NCBI GenBank assembly: GCA_964494345.1 | Contig: CAZBSI010000008.1 | Location: 1-64,000 of the forward strand | Reading direction: 5' to 3' | Length of the DNA: 64,000 nt | Origin: DTKD01 sp964494345 | GTDB taxonomy: Bacteria; Armatimonadota; UBA5829 | Shown: piece by piece, positions 39,887 through 49,159 of the stretch | How positions within the stretch are numbered: the stretch's first letter is position 1 | How the letters are laid out: every line of letters starts with the position of its first letter | Notes under the pieces: model-generated | The model's database searches: none | Seen by the model: the letters and a program-made list of their open reading frames with translations, nothing else | Told to the model about the DNA's origin: nothing | Program-made: the position numbers and the translations under genes

Positions 39887-41299
39887 TCAGCTCGGTTTTT
39901 CGAGCCTGAATTCTTTGATTTTATTGCGCAGGGTCTTGCGGTCTATGCCGAGCACTTCGGCGGCGGCGGATTGGTTCCACTTGCGATGCTGCAGAACCCT
40001 TTCCACGTGCATTTTCTCCATATCACGCAATGATGCAGCGATGGGATAAGCCGCAGGCGCGGATTTTGCCTGTCCGAATTGCGACACAGGCCGCAGCATA
40101 AGGTGTTCCGGCCGGATAGTCTCACCGTTGCAGAGAATCACAGCGCGCTCAATGGCGTTTTCCAGTTCTCTGATGTTACCCGGCCAGGTATGCTGGCATA
40201 TTTCGGCCAAAGCCTCATCTGAGAACTGCCGGACGCGCTTGCCGGTATCGTCTGAATATAGCGAGAGAAAGTGCTCGGCGAAGCGCTTTATGTCGTCTCC
40301 ACGTTCACGAATCGGGGGTAACTGGATTGGAATTACGTTAAGGCGATAATACAGGTCCTCGCGGAACTCCTTCTTTTCTATGGCTTCTTCGAGGTTGCGG
40401 TTTGTGGCTGCTATGACTCTGACGTTGACCGTGAGAGTCTCGCTGCCTCCGATTCTCTCGAACTGCTTTTCCTGCAACACGCGAAGGAGTTTGGTCTGCA
40501 CGCTGGGGGAAATCTCCCCGATTTCGTCGAGGAGAATGGTGCCGCGGTGGGCGACTTCGAATCTGCCTGTGTGCCTGGCGATCGCGTTTGTGAACGCGCC
40601 TTTCTCGTGACCGAAAAGCTCGGTTTCCAGTAAATTTTCCGGCAGAGCGGCGCAGTTTACTTTAACAAACGGCCCGTCGGCGCGATCGCTTTGATAGTGA
40701 ATAGTGCGGGCGAGATATTCCTTGCCTGTGCCGGTTTCCCCTAAGATCAGCACCGTGGCGTTGCTGGCAGCGACCTGTGCCGCCATTACGTAGGCGCGCT
40801 GGACATCGGGATTGTCGCCGATTATGTTGTCGAAGCCGTATTTCTTGCGCAACTCCCCACGCAAAAAGCGGTTCTCGTCGATTATTCTCCTCTGATCGAA
40901 TGCCCTTTCGGCCAGTAGTTGGAGTTCGTCGAGTTCGAAGGGCTTGGTGATAAAGTCGTATGCTCCCAGTCGCATAGCCTCTATCGCGGTTTGGGTGCTG
41001 CCATAAGCGGTGACCATTATCACGGGCAGGTCGGGTTTGTCTTCTTTGATGCCGTTAAGAACGTCCAGCCCGCTCATTTTCGGCAGGCTCATGTCGAGTA
41101 TTACAAGGTCGAATTCGTCCTGTCTTGCTGCTGAAAGCCCCGCAGCGCCGTCCGGGGCAGTATCCGTTTGGCATCCGGCCTCTGCGAACATGCGAGAAAT
41201 CATATCCCGCATACCCGGCTCGTCGTCGATAATGAGGACTTTCTTATACTCCGACACCTGGCTGCTCCTGACAATGGATTCGTGCTTATTGTATGACAT
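39887..41299 (-). CDS. NtrC-family sigma-54-dependent response regulator
   Basis: 470 residues. Receiver with acidic pair Asp25-26, phosphoacceptor Asp69 and Lys119; AAA+ domain with Walker A GETGTGKE (187-194), GAFTNA at 234-239 (the sigma-54 contact loop, normally GAFTGA), Walker B GTILLDEIGE and the arginine finger region (EFREDLYYRLNV); C-terminal Fis-type HTH (ERVLQHRKWNQSAAAEVLGIDRKTL). The start overlaps the kinase stop by 14 bases, so kinase and regulator form one pair. It activates transcription together with the RpoN encoded just downstream. Confidence 0.95.
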   Translation of the reverse strand: MSYNKHESIVRSSQVSEYKKVLIIDDEPGMRDMISRMFAEAGCQTDTAPDGAAGLSAARQDEFDLVILDMSLPKMSGLDVLNGIKEDKPDLPVIMVTAYGSTQTAIEAMRLGAYDFITKPFELDELQLLAERAFDQRRIIDENRFLRGELRKKYGFDNIIGDNPDVQRAYVMAAQVAASNATVLILGETGTGKEYLARTIHYQSDRADGPFVKVNCAALPENLLETELFGHEKGAFTNAIARHTGRFEVAHRGTILLDEIGEISPSVQTKLLRVLQEKQFERIGGSETLTVNVRVIAATNRNLEEAIEKKEFREDLYYRLNVIPIQLPPIRERGDDIKRFAEHFLSLYSDDTGKRVRQFSDEALAEICQHTWPGNIRELENAIERAVILCNGETIRPEHLMLRPVSQFGQAKSAPAAYPIAASLRDMEKMHVERVLQHRKWNQSAAAEVLGIDRKTLRNKIKEFRLEKPS

Positions 41300-42395
41300 C
41301 TGACTGATCTGAGCAAGGGGATATCGCAGGCAAACGCAGCGTGACGCTGGTTCCTTTGCCCTCCTCAGAGTCGATTATTACCCTGCCCTTATGGCGAATG
41401 GCGATGGCGTCGACCACGCTCATACCAAGACCGGTGCCTTCCGCCCCGCGAGTGGTGAAGAATGGATCGAATATGCGATTTAAAGTCTCACTAGTCATCC
41501 CTGAACCGGAATCTGTAACCTCAAGCTCGACTACGCCCTTGTCGCTGCGAGTGCTAATAGTGATCGTGCCTGCGCTATCCATAGCCTGAACCGCATTTAA
41601 AAGTATATTCGCCAACGCCTCGCGCAGTTCGACAGCGTTGCCCATTACCGTGCAATTATCTGCGAGCTGAGTATCAACCTTGATCTCATTGTCCGGCCCC
41701 TGGCCTTGTTGACGCCAGGCCGGAATGGCTGCCCGTACCACTTCATTTACTATCGTATTAAGGTCGATTTGAGAATAGCTGCCGGGATCGGCGGGCTTAC
41801 CGATTTCGCGAAGCCTTCTAACCGTCTCCGCGCCGTCGCGGGCGGCTAATTCGAGGGCATCGATACTTTGCAGCGCAGGATGGTCCTCGCCGAGCTTGCG
41901 TTTGGCCAGTTGGGCGTTGCCGAGGATGATTCCGAGCACGTTGTTAATATCATGCGCCACCCCAGCCGCCATTTCTCCGAGCGCACGCAGCCTTTCTGAG
42001 GCTATAAGCTGCTCTTGAGCGTTTTCGAGCTGCCTGTTGAGATCGGCCAGCTCTAAATTGCGCTCCATTATTTCCTTTTCCAACTCGCGGCGGGCCGTGA
42101 TGTCGCTGAGAATCTCGACACGTGAAGAGACCTGTCCGTCAGCGGTGTATAGCGGAGTGGAATAACGGTGGAATACTCCCCCACCCGCAAGGGCGCCTTC
42201 GATGACCTCGTCGATCACTTCATCATCTGAGTTCGGATGGCGCTTGATGCAATCGGGCAACGGCATACCGAGCAAATCACCTACAAATACGCCTAATACC
42301 TCAGCGGCACGGATGTTGGCTACGGTCACCCGACCCTGGGTGTCCAAAAGCAGCACCCCACGCTCCGGGGAATGGATGGATCGAAACTCGGCCAT
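41286..42395 (-). CDS. PAS sensor histidine kinase
   Basis: 369 residues from MAEFRSIH; aggaggcg is 13 bases upstream. A longer open frame to 42680 runs through repeat sequence and is not believed. PAS domain ~1-100 (VLLLDTQGRVTVANIRAAEVLGV), coiled coil LEKEIMERNLELADLNRQLENAQ, HisKA with phosphoacceptor His148 in EMAAGVAHDINN, and HATPase_c with NILLNAVQAM (N box), DSGSGM and GTGLGMSVV. No transmembrane segment, so a cytoplasmic signal is sensed. Partner of the NtrC-type regulator. Confidence 0.93.
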   Translation of the reverse strand: MAEFRSIHSPERGVLLLDTQGRVTVANIRAAEVLGVFVGDLLGMPLPDCIKRHPNSDDEVIDEVIEGALAGGGVFHRYSTPLYTADGQVSSRVEILSDITARRELEKEIMERNLELADLNRQLENAQEQLIASERLRALGEMAAGVAHDINNVLGIILGNAQLAKRKLGEDHPALQSIDALELAARDGAETVRRLREIGKPADPGSYSQIDLNTIVNEVVRAAIPAWRQQGQGPDNEIKVDTQLADNCTVMGNAVELREALANILLNAVQAMDSAGTITISTRSDKGVVELEVTDSGSGMTSETLNRIFDPFFTTRGAEGTGLGMSVVDAIAIRHKGRVIIDSEEGKGTSVTLRLPAISPCSDQSDVIQ

Positions 42396-42465
42396 TGATA
42401 ATGCAGCGCCTCCTGATACTTGAGAATTATATAGCCCAGCAGGGGGAGTGTAAAGGGTGGGAAGG

Positions 42466-42725
42466 GATAAACGCGACAGCGCGAAAGGAGCAAAAGCCAG
42501 AAATAACGATATGGTATTGTAATATGGAGAGCCCAGGGGTGTGATCAGGACCTCGAACCTCGGATATCGGACATCGGAAAAAGCAGATTTCTCACTTCGT
42601 TCGAAATGACAAGGTTTGAAGTTCGATATGACAAGGTTTGGAGGTTCGAAATGACCAGGTTTGAAGGTTCGAAATGACAAGGTTTGGAGGTTAGAAATGA
42701 CCAGGCTTGGGGGGTCGAAATTACG
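42466..42725. repeat. Modular composite repeat with ~25 bp satellite
   Basis: 42466-42610 has the same part order as 31322-31600: 'aacgcgacagcgcgaaagg' head, 'ataacgatatggtattgtaa' (dyad decayed by one base), 'gaacctcggatatcggacat', and the agcagatttctcacttcgtt end part. Behind it are five imperfect 25 bp units of 'ggtttggaggttcgaaatga' type. Confidence 0.92.
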
Positions 42726-42757
42726 CGGTTTGGGATTCGGGGGATGGTGTTAGGCTC

Positions 42758-43360
42758 CTATTCTCTGTGTCCGATTACTTTTGCCGGAGCGCCGACTGCT
42801 ATTGTGTATTCTGGAATATCCTTAGTGACGACACTGTTGGCGCCGATTACTGCGCCTTTGCCGATTGTTACGCCGGGAGACACAACAACGTTAATGCCGA
42901 TCCAGCAATCCTCGCCGATGCTGATATCCCCGCCATAGGTTCCCTGCTGCGTGATAGTAATATCCCGACGCTTGTAGGCATGGGTGGTAGGGACAATGTA
43001 GGCGTTGGGCGCAATCCACGTGTCGCTGCCGATGGTGACTTTATGTAAACTGCTGCCGCCGATTCTGCACGGGCTTATAAGATTCACCCTGTCGCCGATA
43101 GTCAGCGTCCCCTCTATCCGGCCATCATATATGCCACAGTCGTCGCCTATAACAATCGGCCCTGTCCACGTGCTGAAACGCACACGAGAGAAATCAATTC
43201 TCGGTCGGCAGCCGACGCTCAGGTGCGGATTGCGAAGCTGAACCAGCCATATCCTAAACCGGGCATACGCTCGTCGAATCACTCTACAGAGCAGGCACCG
43301 CTTTGGCCCAATGGCACCTCGGTCGATTGGTCTCTGATTATCGTTAGATTGGTCGGTCAT
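42758..43360 (-). CDS. Hexapeptide-repeat acyltransferase
   Basis: 200 residues from MTDQSNDN; the longer frame to 43534 overlaps hppA in another frame. The C-terminal two thirds form a left-handed beta helix of hexapeptide repeats (VIGDDCGIYDGRIEGTLTIGDRVNLI, VTIGSDTWIAPNAYIVPTTHAY, ISIGEDCWIGINVVVSPGVTIGKGAVIGANSVVTKDIP) ending AVGAPAKVIG, typical of NodL/LacA/WbbJ-type acetyltransferases. Probable acetylation of a sugar or polysaccharide precursor. SD is weak; a TATAAT lies only 13 bases before the ATG, so translation may start near the transcript 5' end. Confidence 0.88.
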   Translation of the reverse strand: MTDQSNDNQRPIDRGAIGPKRCLLCRVIRRAYARFRIWLVQLRNPHLSVGCRPRIDFSRVRFSTWTGPIVIGDDCGIYDGRIEGTLTIGDRVNLISPCRIGGSSLHKVTIGSDTWIAPNAYIVPTTHAYKRRDITITQQGTYGGDISIGEDCWIGINVVVSPGVTIGKGAVIGANSVVTKDIPEYTIAVGAPAKVIGHRE

Positions 43361-43381
43361 AATTCTGCTTGGATTATACGC

Positions 43382-43413
43382 AAAGGGCAGGAGAATATGT
43401 TCCCCTGCCCTTT
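43382..43413. terminator. Terminator hairpin of hppA
   Basis: 10 bp perfect stem AAAGGGCAGG / CCTGCCCTTT with an 12 base loop, 27 bases after the hppA stop. TTTT follows on the plus strand, so it works best in that direction but both are possible. Confidence 0.65.
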
Positions 43414-43439
43414 TATTATGGTCAGTTTCAGAGTCGGCC

Positions 43440-45953
43440 TCAGACAGAAACCTTCTCTTTGGCTTTGCCAGCAGTAGCAGTCGTGTCGTCCTGAACGTCC
43501 AGCCCGCCGCGCTTGCTCCACATAGTCGCGCCAATCAGAGCGATCACAGTAACCGCTACGATAGCGCCACGCGTGGCAGCCGGCATCGGGTGGATGGCGA
43601 TAGGAGCCACCAGGACCGCAACCAGGTTCATAACCTTGATAAGCGGGTTAAGAGCCGGGCCGGCAGTGTCCTTGAACGGGTCACCGACGGTGTCGCCGAC
43701 TACTGTAGCCTTGTGCTCCTCGGTTCCCTTGCCGCCGAACATACCGTCTTCGATCTTCTTCTTCGCGTTGTCCCAAAGACCACCCGCGTTAGAAAGGAAG
43801 ACAGCCATCAACTGGCCGGAGAGAATGGAGCCCGCAAGGAATCCGCCGAGAGCAGCAGCGCCCTCGAGAACAAAGCCTTCGTCATTCCCGTGTGCGCCAA
43901 AGCCAAGGCCGAACGCGACCAGAATCGGTGCAGCAACAGCCAACACCGCCGGGCTAAGCAGTTCCTTCTGAGCGGCAGCAGTCGAGATATTGACGCACTT
44001 CTGATAGTCGGGCTTGCCCTTGTCAGAACCGGAGCGCGGGTCATAGTCCATAATGCCCACGATCTCGCGGAACTGTCGTCGCACTTCCTCAACAAGCTGG
44101 AAAGCAGCGCGGTTGACCGCGTTGATCGCAAAGGAGCTGAACAGGAACGGCACAGCGCCACCGATCAACATGCCGATGAACACGACAGTCCAGTCGAGTC
44201 GAATACCGGCTTCCAGAAGCTGGGCGTCTGCCATATATGATCTGAACAGCGCAACAGCAGCGATAACCGCAGTGGCTATGGCCAGACCCTTGGTGAGAGC
44301 CTTGGTGGTGTTTCCAACCGCGTCGAGCTTTGCCACGATCTTCTGAGCGTCGCTATCCTCTCCCTCATCTTTGAGGGCGCCGGACATCTCGAAGATACCG
44401 TTGGCGTTGTCTGCAATCGGGCCATAGGTGTCCATAGCAAGCATGAAACCAGTGGTAGCCAGCAGGCCCAAACCAGACAGAGCGATACCATAAGCCGCCA
44501 TCTCCGCGTCGCCCTTGAAAAGGATCATAGAGCCGAGAATAGCGCCGGAAATCGCAACCACAGACCACACACTGGACTCGAGGCCAGCGCCGAAGCCGGA
44601 CAGAATAACGGTCGCCGGGCCTGTTTTACTGGCTTTTGCAGCCTCGGTAACAGGCTTCTTGTCGATAGCAGTGAAGTGCTCGGTGAGTCTTTCGATAACC
44701 AGAGCGAGAATAATACCCATCAGGTTGGCAGTGGCGAATCTCCACCACTCGAACTTGCTGCCAATAGCGAGCTTTGTGGCTGTGTTGGCTTCGAAAATCC
44801 AATAAGACAGGATGTAGAAACCGATTGTCGAAACCGCTGCGGATATCCAGTACCCGTAGTTGATCGGCTTCATCGGGTTCATATTCATGTCGTCGCTTCC
44901 CTTAACGGAGTAGATACCGATAATGGATGCGATAACGCCGACAGCTCTGATAAGCAGCGGATAGACGACCAGAGTAAGGCCGATAGCTCCCAGGTTGAAA
45001 TGGGTTGTAACAGCAGCGCCGAGAATGATAGCCGCGACCAGAGTAACTTCGTAGCTCTCGAAGACGTCCGCCGCCATACCGGCGCAGTCTCCGACGTTGT
45101 CACCGACGTTGTCAGCGATAGTGGCAGCGTTTCGGGGATCGTCCTCCGGAATGCTCTGCTCAATCTTACCAACAAGGTCAGCGCCTACGTCAGCAGCCTT
45201 GGTGAAGATACCACCGCCGATCCTCATAAACAGAGCGGCCAAACACCCACCAAAACCGAAGCCGATAAGAACCTTCATCGACTCATTGCCAAACAGCCAA
45301 AACACCAGGCACGCGCCCAAAAGACCCAGGCCAACAGTCGCCATACCGGAGACGCCGCCGGCTCTGAACGCCACATAAAGAGCATGCTTGAAGCTTCTCA
45401 AGGCAGCATTCGCCACGCGAACGTTTGCCCGCACAGCCATCATCATTCCGACCAAGCCTGCCAGATAAGACGCCGCTACGCCCAATACAAATGCGACACT
45501 AACGCCCACGTATACTGGAATCTTGTGGAAAATCCGATCGGCTCCCAATATCACTCCGTCGCGCTCGACTGGGTAGAAGCCATCCACGTTCTTATACATA
45601 AAGATCAGGCCAATGGCTATGATGATCACAAACCAGATCATCGTGGAGACCTGCTTTTTCAGATAGGCGGTTGCGCCTTCCTGAATAGCGGTGGCCACGG
45701 CGACCATTCCCTTAGTGCCGGGATCTTCTTTATTGATCGCCACGAACCACTTCAACCCAAACGCCAGGCCAATCAGCGCACATATAAATACGGCAATCAC
45801 CGACGGCCACATAATAGGCAGTTTCTCGAAACGCTCAAGCGTAATCGCTTCGCTTGCAGATGCGACAGTCGGCAGCAGGCCGAGCAAGCCTGTCATCGCA
45901 AGTGCGAGCAGATAGCCGGCGCGCTTGCCGCTTCTCATTCGCTCACAGTGCAT
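43440..45953 (-). CDS. hppA: Membrane-bound proton-translocating pyrophosphatase
   Basis: 837 residues from MHCERMRSG; the upstream ATG at 45989 adds 12 residues. Hydrolyses pyrophosphate to pump H+ across the membrane. About 16 transmembrane segments. PPi-binding motifs: DVGADLVGKIEQSIPEDDPRN and IADNVGDNVGDCAGM; DTYGPIADNANG, and the C-terminal VVGDTVGDPFKDTAGPALNPLIK. The site that separates the two types reads GNTTKA (Lys rather than Ala), which marks the K+-independent, H+-pumping class. N-terminal signal-like segment ending TVASASEA. A 170 base structured leader precedes it. Confidence 0.95.
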   Translation of the reverse strand: MHCERMRSGKRAGYLLALAMTGLLGLLPTVASASEAITLERFEKLPIMWPSVIAVFICALIGLAFGLKWFVAINKEDPGTKGMVAVATAIQEGATAYLKKQVSTMIWFVIIIAIGLIFMYKNVDGFYPVERDGVILGADRIFHKIPVYVGVSVAFVLGVAASYLAGLVGMMMAVRANVRVANAALRSFKHALYVAFRAGGVSGMATVGLGLLGACLVFWLFGNESMKVLIGFGFGGCLAALFMRIGGGIFTKAADVGADLVGKIEQSIPEDDPRNAATIADNVGDNVGDCAGMAADVFESYEVTLVAAIILGAAVTTHFNLGAIGLTLVVYPLLIRAVGVIASIIGIYSVKGSDDMNMNPMKPINYGYWISAAVSTIGFYILSYWIFEANTATKLAIGSKFEWWRFATANLMGIILALVIERLTEHFTAIDKKPVTEAAKASKTGPATVILSGFGAGLESSVWSVVAISGAILGSMILFKGDAEMAAYGIALSGLGLLATTGFMLAMDTYGPIADNANGIFEMSGALKDEGEDSDAQKIVAKLDAVGNTTKALTKGLAIATAVIAAVALFRSYMADAQLLEAGIRLDWTVVFIGMLIGGAVPFLFSSFAINAVNRAAFQLVEEVRRQFREIVGIMDYDPRSGSDKGKPDYQKCVNISTAAAQKELLSPAVLAVAAPILVAFGLGFGAHGNDEGFVLEGAAALGGFLAGSILSGQLMAVFLSNAGGLWDNAKKKIEDGMFGGKGTEEHKATVVGDTVGDPFKDTAGPALNPLIKVMNLVAVLVAPIAIHPMPAATRGAIVAVTVIALIGATMWSKRGGLDVQDDTTATAGKAKEKVSV

Positions 45954-46127
45954 CCTGTCAATTTCCCCTTTCAAATACTTATAAGGCAAACAAAATGCCG
46001 CATCTCAGTCCGCTCATATCCTGTCTTCTTCTTAAAGACAGCGCTCGCAAACGCGAACTGTGCAGACCTGAATAGCGGCGGTCGCAACGGCTACGCACAG
46101 GTAGCCCTGATCCCCCCCATGGGAACC
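45954..46127 (-). promoter_or_regulatory. Long structured 5' leader of hppA
   Basis: About 174 bases from the predicted start to the ATG. Contains GGCTAC/GTAGCC (46089-46106) and CTGTCTT/AAGACAG (46021-46041) hairpins and a GC-rich region with cgcgtttgcg. No known riboswitch class recognised, and I find no terminator in it. Confidence 0.4.
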
Positions 46128-46133
46128 GAGAAG

Positions 46134-46162
46134 ATTATATGGCAAAGCCTCTAGCGTGTCAA
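46134..46162 (-). promoter_or_regulatory. Consensus sigma-70 promoter of hppA
   Basis: Minus strand TTGACA (46157-46162), exactly 17 bases, TATAAT (46134-46139). The strongest promoter in the window; it predicts a start near 46127. Confidence 0.88.
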
Positions 46163-46283
46163 GGACGCAAATATTGCGCACAACGCGATCAAATTGGCAT
46201 ATTAACAGCGGAATTCGTTTGTTTTCATTAGTTGTCGTATTTCATGAAGGAGAACCAACGACGATCTTTAACCAGCAAGTGGA

Positions 46284-46289
46284 TATAAT
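46284..46289 (+). promoter_or_regulatory. -10 element of the NHL-type gene
   Basis: TATAAT 34 bases before the ATG at 46323; no good -35 found. 46163-46283 holds nothing else I recognise. Confidence 0.4.
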
Positions 46290-46322
46290 TATGCTCAATA
46301 TTACGAATAACGAGGGTGAGAT

Positions 46323-47909
46323 ATGAGTTTGTCTCTGATTAAAGCGCTTACGCGCGTTTTGCTGGCCTGCTTTTCGATTTTGTTCCTTACCAATACTACT
46401 TTCGCCGCAATCGGAATATATAACTTTTCCGCGTCAAAAACCTCATCATCCACGCTCGAAATCACCTATCGTTTGAATTGTCCAGGTACGGTAGCCATAG
46501 AAATACTCAATTCGTCCGATAACGTCATAGGCGCACTGGGGCCATTTGAAGAGGCCGGGGGTGTTCAAACACATGAATGGCAGCCTGCAGAATCGGGTGG
46601 TTCCTATAAAGCCCGCATATCAGCCACCTGTACTCAGGACGGCCAACCAGGCGAATTGGTACGACTTTCTGGTGGCACCGTATCAAAATCAATCAGGGGC
46701 GTGGCAGTTGATCGCAATCCGGATAGTCCCGCTTATGGCACTATCTACGTAGCAAATGTAAAAGCAAATCGCATTTTGGCTTATTACGCCGACGGCACCG
46801 CTAAGAATTGGGCGGCAGAAAACGCTATCGGGAATTCGCTGCCAACGACGTTCAGCGGAAGCAACTCCGCTCCCTGGGGGTTGGGAGTAGACCAGTTGGG
46901 CAACATCTATGTGGCAAATAAAACCCTCATCAATGACAGGACAGGCGTCAAAGTCTTCGATCATAACGGCTATGAGCTGCATCATATTTTTACCAGCGAA
47001 AAACAACTCATATACTGGCTGGAAGGGATTTCCACAAGCAACGGCCTGGAAGTCTGTGAGACTATCGATAAATACGTCCGCATCAGCAGTGTCGCAAACC
47101 CGGAGTGGGCCACCATAATCGGCCCGTTTGCAAGTCTTGATTGCCACCAAATATGCTTTGAGGCTAGCGGTAATGCCTGCTACGTCGCGTGTGTAGGGGA
47201 TACATCGGCTGGTCCGAATGTGATGCGTTATATTCGGATACCCGGCGGCAGTTGGCTGCAGGATACCAGTTTCGACACCGGTCTGAGTCAGATTACCGGG
47301 TCAGGCGGTCTTCCGGCATCTCGATATGTAACGGGTGTCAGTTGTTATTCGCAGGAAGCCAGCCAGTCAGGCACGGCTTCAGGCGTGCTTTGGATAGCGT
47401 TAAGCAGCAAAAACGCCTTGTTTGGAGGTAACATTGTCCGACTTAACCTGGACAGCACTTCCTCCGGCCCGGCTTTTTTAAAAGGCCCCAACCCTGGAAA
47501 TAGAATAATCGCAGCAGATGCGGTCGGAAATATTGCTCTTGACGTGGGTACGACAAGTGTCGATGATCTTTGGACTACATGGGGACTATATGCTGTGGCA
47601 GGGGAGACTAATACAGACGTTAGAACCACTAACTCAGTCGTTATAGGTCAGTCGGAACCGGTGCAAATAGTGTCCAAAATATGCGACTGCCATGCCACAT
47701 CAGATAATACGCTTGTACAATTCGACTCTGCGAAACCAGTTACGGCAGTATTCGACGGTTGCTTTTACATTCAGGAGCCCGATCACACGTGCGGCATAAA
47801 GGTTGAGTGTGAATCCTCAGTTGAGGTTGGCTCTTTGGCAAAGGTCAAAGGGACTATGAGCACCAATTTGGGGGAACGTGTTCTGGTCGATGCTATACTG
47901 CTGCAATAA
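46323..47909 (+). CDS. Secreted NHL-type beta-propeller protein with Ig-like and OB-like domains
   Basis: 528 residues, SD gagggtgag, signal peptide ACFSILFLTNTTFAA. The first ~100 residues form an Ig/FlgD-like domain (LEITYRLNCPGTVAIEIL, AGGVQTHEWQPAESGG). Then an NHL-like propeller: IRGVAVDRNPDSPAYGTIYVANVKANRILAY, PWGLGVDQLGNIYVANKT, GNIALDVGTTSVDDLWTTWGLYAV. The C-terminal ~80 residues (VQIVSKICDCHATSD...VKGTMSTNLGERVLVDAILL) look like an OB-like beta barrel found at the end of such proteins. Function unknown; likely envelope or extracellular binding. Confidence 0.82.
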   Translation: MSLSLIKALTRVLLACFSILFLTNTTFAAIGIYNFSASKTSSSTLEITYRLNCPGTVAIEILNSSDNVIGALGPFEEAGGVQTHEWQPAESGGSYKARISATCTQDGQPGELVRLSGGTVSKSIRGVAVDRNPDSPAYGTIYVANVKANRILAYYADGTAKNWAAENAIGNSLPTTFSGSNSAPWGLGVDQLGNIYVANKTLINDRTGVKVFDHNGYELHHIFTSEKQLIYWLEGISTSNGLEVCETIDKYVRISSVANPEWATIIGPFASLDCHQICFEASGNACYVACVGDTSAGPNVMRYIRIPGGSWLQDTSFDTGLSQITGSGGLPASRYVTGVSCYSQEASQSGTASGVLWIALSSKNALFGGNIVRLNLDSTSSGPAFLKGPNPGNRIIAADAVGNIALDVGTTSVDDLWTTWGLYAVAGETNTDVRTTNSVVIGQSEPVQIVSKICDCHATSDNTLVQFDSAKPVTAVFDGCFYIQEPDHTCGIKVECESSVEVGSLAKVKGTMSTNLGERVLVDAILLQ

Positions 47910-47911
47910 GC

Positions 47912-49090
47912 CTAGGTCTTCGGCCACAAGCGAACCATACCTTTAAACACAAAGGCGCCGGTCAAAAACAGCAGTCCGACAAACATGAATATTCCTCGAT
48001 AGCCGAAAAATGACGCTATCTGGCTTGCTATTAACGACGCCGCCAGCGCTCCAAAAGTGCCGGCAGACTGCTGGATTCCATAGGCTCGCCCTCTGAAATC
48101 CTCGGCTACTTTTGTGCAGGTGATGGCGCCGATGGCGGGGCTCATGGTGGCCAGGCATACCCCAGATACGAAATATAGCACGGCAAACGTCCATACATTT
48201 GCAGATGCAAACAACGCAATCGCCCCTATTGATCCACCGATCAAGCCGATTAATATGTTTCGATGATATCCCCATTTCTGCCCTAAACACGACCATCTAT
48301 ACGCAGTCAGCACGAATGCTATGCCGGGTAAAGAATATGTCACGGCCGGCAACCACCAGGGCGCATGGCCTTTGAGAGTCTCCAGATGCAGGATCAAAAA
48401 CGGGTTGATTGAGCTTCCGAACATCCAGGTCAACATCATCGCGAACATCAGCGACGACAGCACGGGGGATCGAAACGCGATTCCGAAGTCTTGTATGAGG
48501 CTTGTCTTCTCGACTGGGGCGGGCTTATTCGGCTCTTTTACCAGCAGCCACACGACTATGGTGGATATCAAAACTGCCGTGCCGGACACCGCCATCGAAC
48601 ATCGATATCCCGCCAGTCTGGCCAAAAAAGCCCCGAACGCCGGCCCGACAATTAAGCCCACGTTCGAGGTGCTCTCCAATATCGCCACATATCTAGGCGC
48701 TTCCTGCTCAGGTGTGTTTGTGGCGACCAGCGCAAATGAGCCGGGTATAAAACCAGTCAACGCGCCGTTGAGAAACCTGCACACCACCAACTGCCAGGGC
48801 GCGTGGCAAAGGCTCATTCCGTAATATACTCCGGCCAGACAAAACCCGGCGCGGATTATCATAGTCTTTCGGCCGAAGTTGTCGCCGAGCTTGCCCCAAA
48901 ACGGCTGCATCACTATAGCCGCAAGCGACTGTGCCGCGAATATCAACCCCACCCACAACTTAAAATGTTTCTCCGAAGCGCCAAGCTCCTGAAGAAACTT
49001 CGGTAAAAACGGGATGATCTGCTGCCAACTCAGCGAGGCCAGCAGCACCGTGACGGACAATATAAGAATGTTGCGCCTGTAATAAGGCAT
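47912..49090 (-). CDS. Major facilitator superfamily transporter
   Basis: 392 residues with 12 predicted transmembrane segments. MFS loop 2-3 motif GKLGDNFGRKTMII, and motif C-like region GLIVGPAFGAFLARL. The subfamily resembles multidrug efflux (DHA1-type) permeases, but substrate cannot be inferred. Ends two bases after the stop of the convergent NHL-type gene. No linked regulator. Confidence 0.88.
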   Translation of the reverse strand: MPYYRRNILILSVTVLLASLSWQQIIPFLPKFLQELGASEKHFKLWVGLIFAAQSLAAIVMQPFWGKLGDNFGRKTMIIRAGFCLAGVYYGMSLCHAPWQLVVCRFLNGALTGFIPGSFALVATNTPEQEAPRYVAILESTSNVGLIVGPAFGAFLARLAGYRCSMAVSGTAVLISTIVVWLLVKEPNKPAPVEKTSLIQDFGIAFRSPVLSSLMFAMMLTWMFGSSINPFLILHLETLKGHAPWWLPAVTYSLPGIAFVLTAYRWSCLGQKWGYHRNILIGLIGGSIGAIALFASANVWTFAVLYFVSGVCLATMSPAIGAITCTKVAEDFRGRAYGIQQSAGTFGALAASLIASQIASFFGYRGIFMFVGLLFLTGAFVFKGMVRLWPKT

Positions 49091-49159
49091 AACAGGGTAA
49101 ATCTCCGGTTACATTCTACCAGAAAGCGCCCCGGTATGCGCCTTCTGCCCGGTTCGGAA

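Noticed and set aside
42396..42680. 95-residue N-terminal extension of the histidine kinase
   Set aside because: The extension is encoded by the composite repeat and satellite; it lacks an SD, and the PAS domain begins right after the internal ATG at 42395.
44676..46154. 492-residue ORF on the plus strand opposite hppA
   Set aside because: Pure shadow of the pyrophosphatase gene; composition lacks any fold-like pattern and no SD is present.
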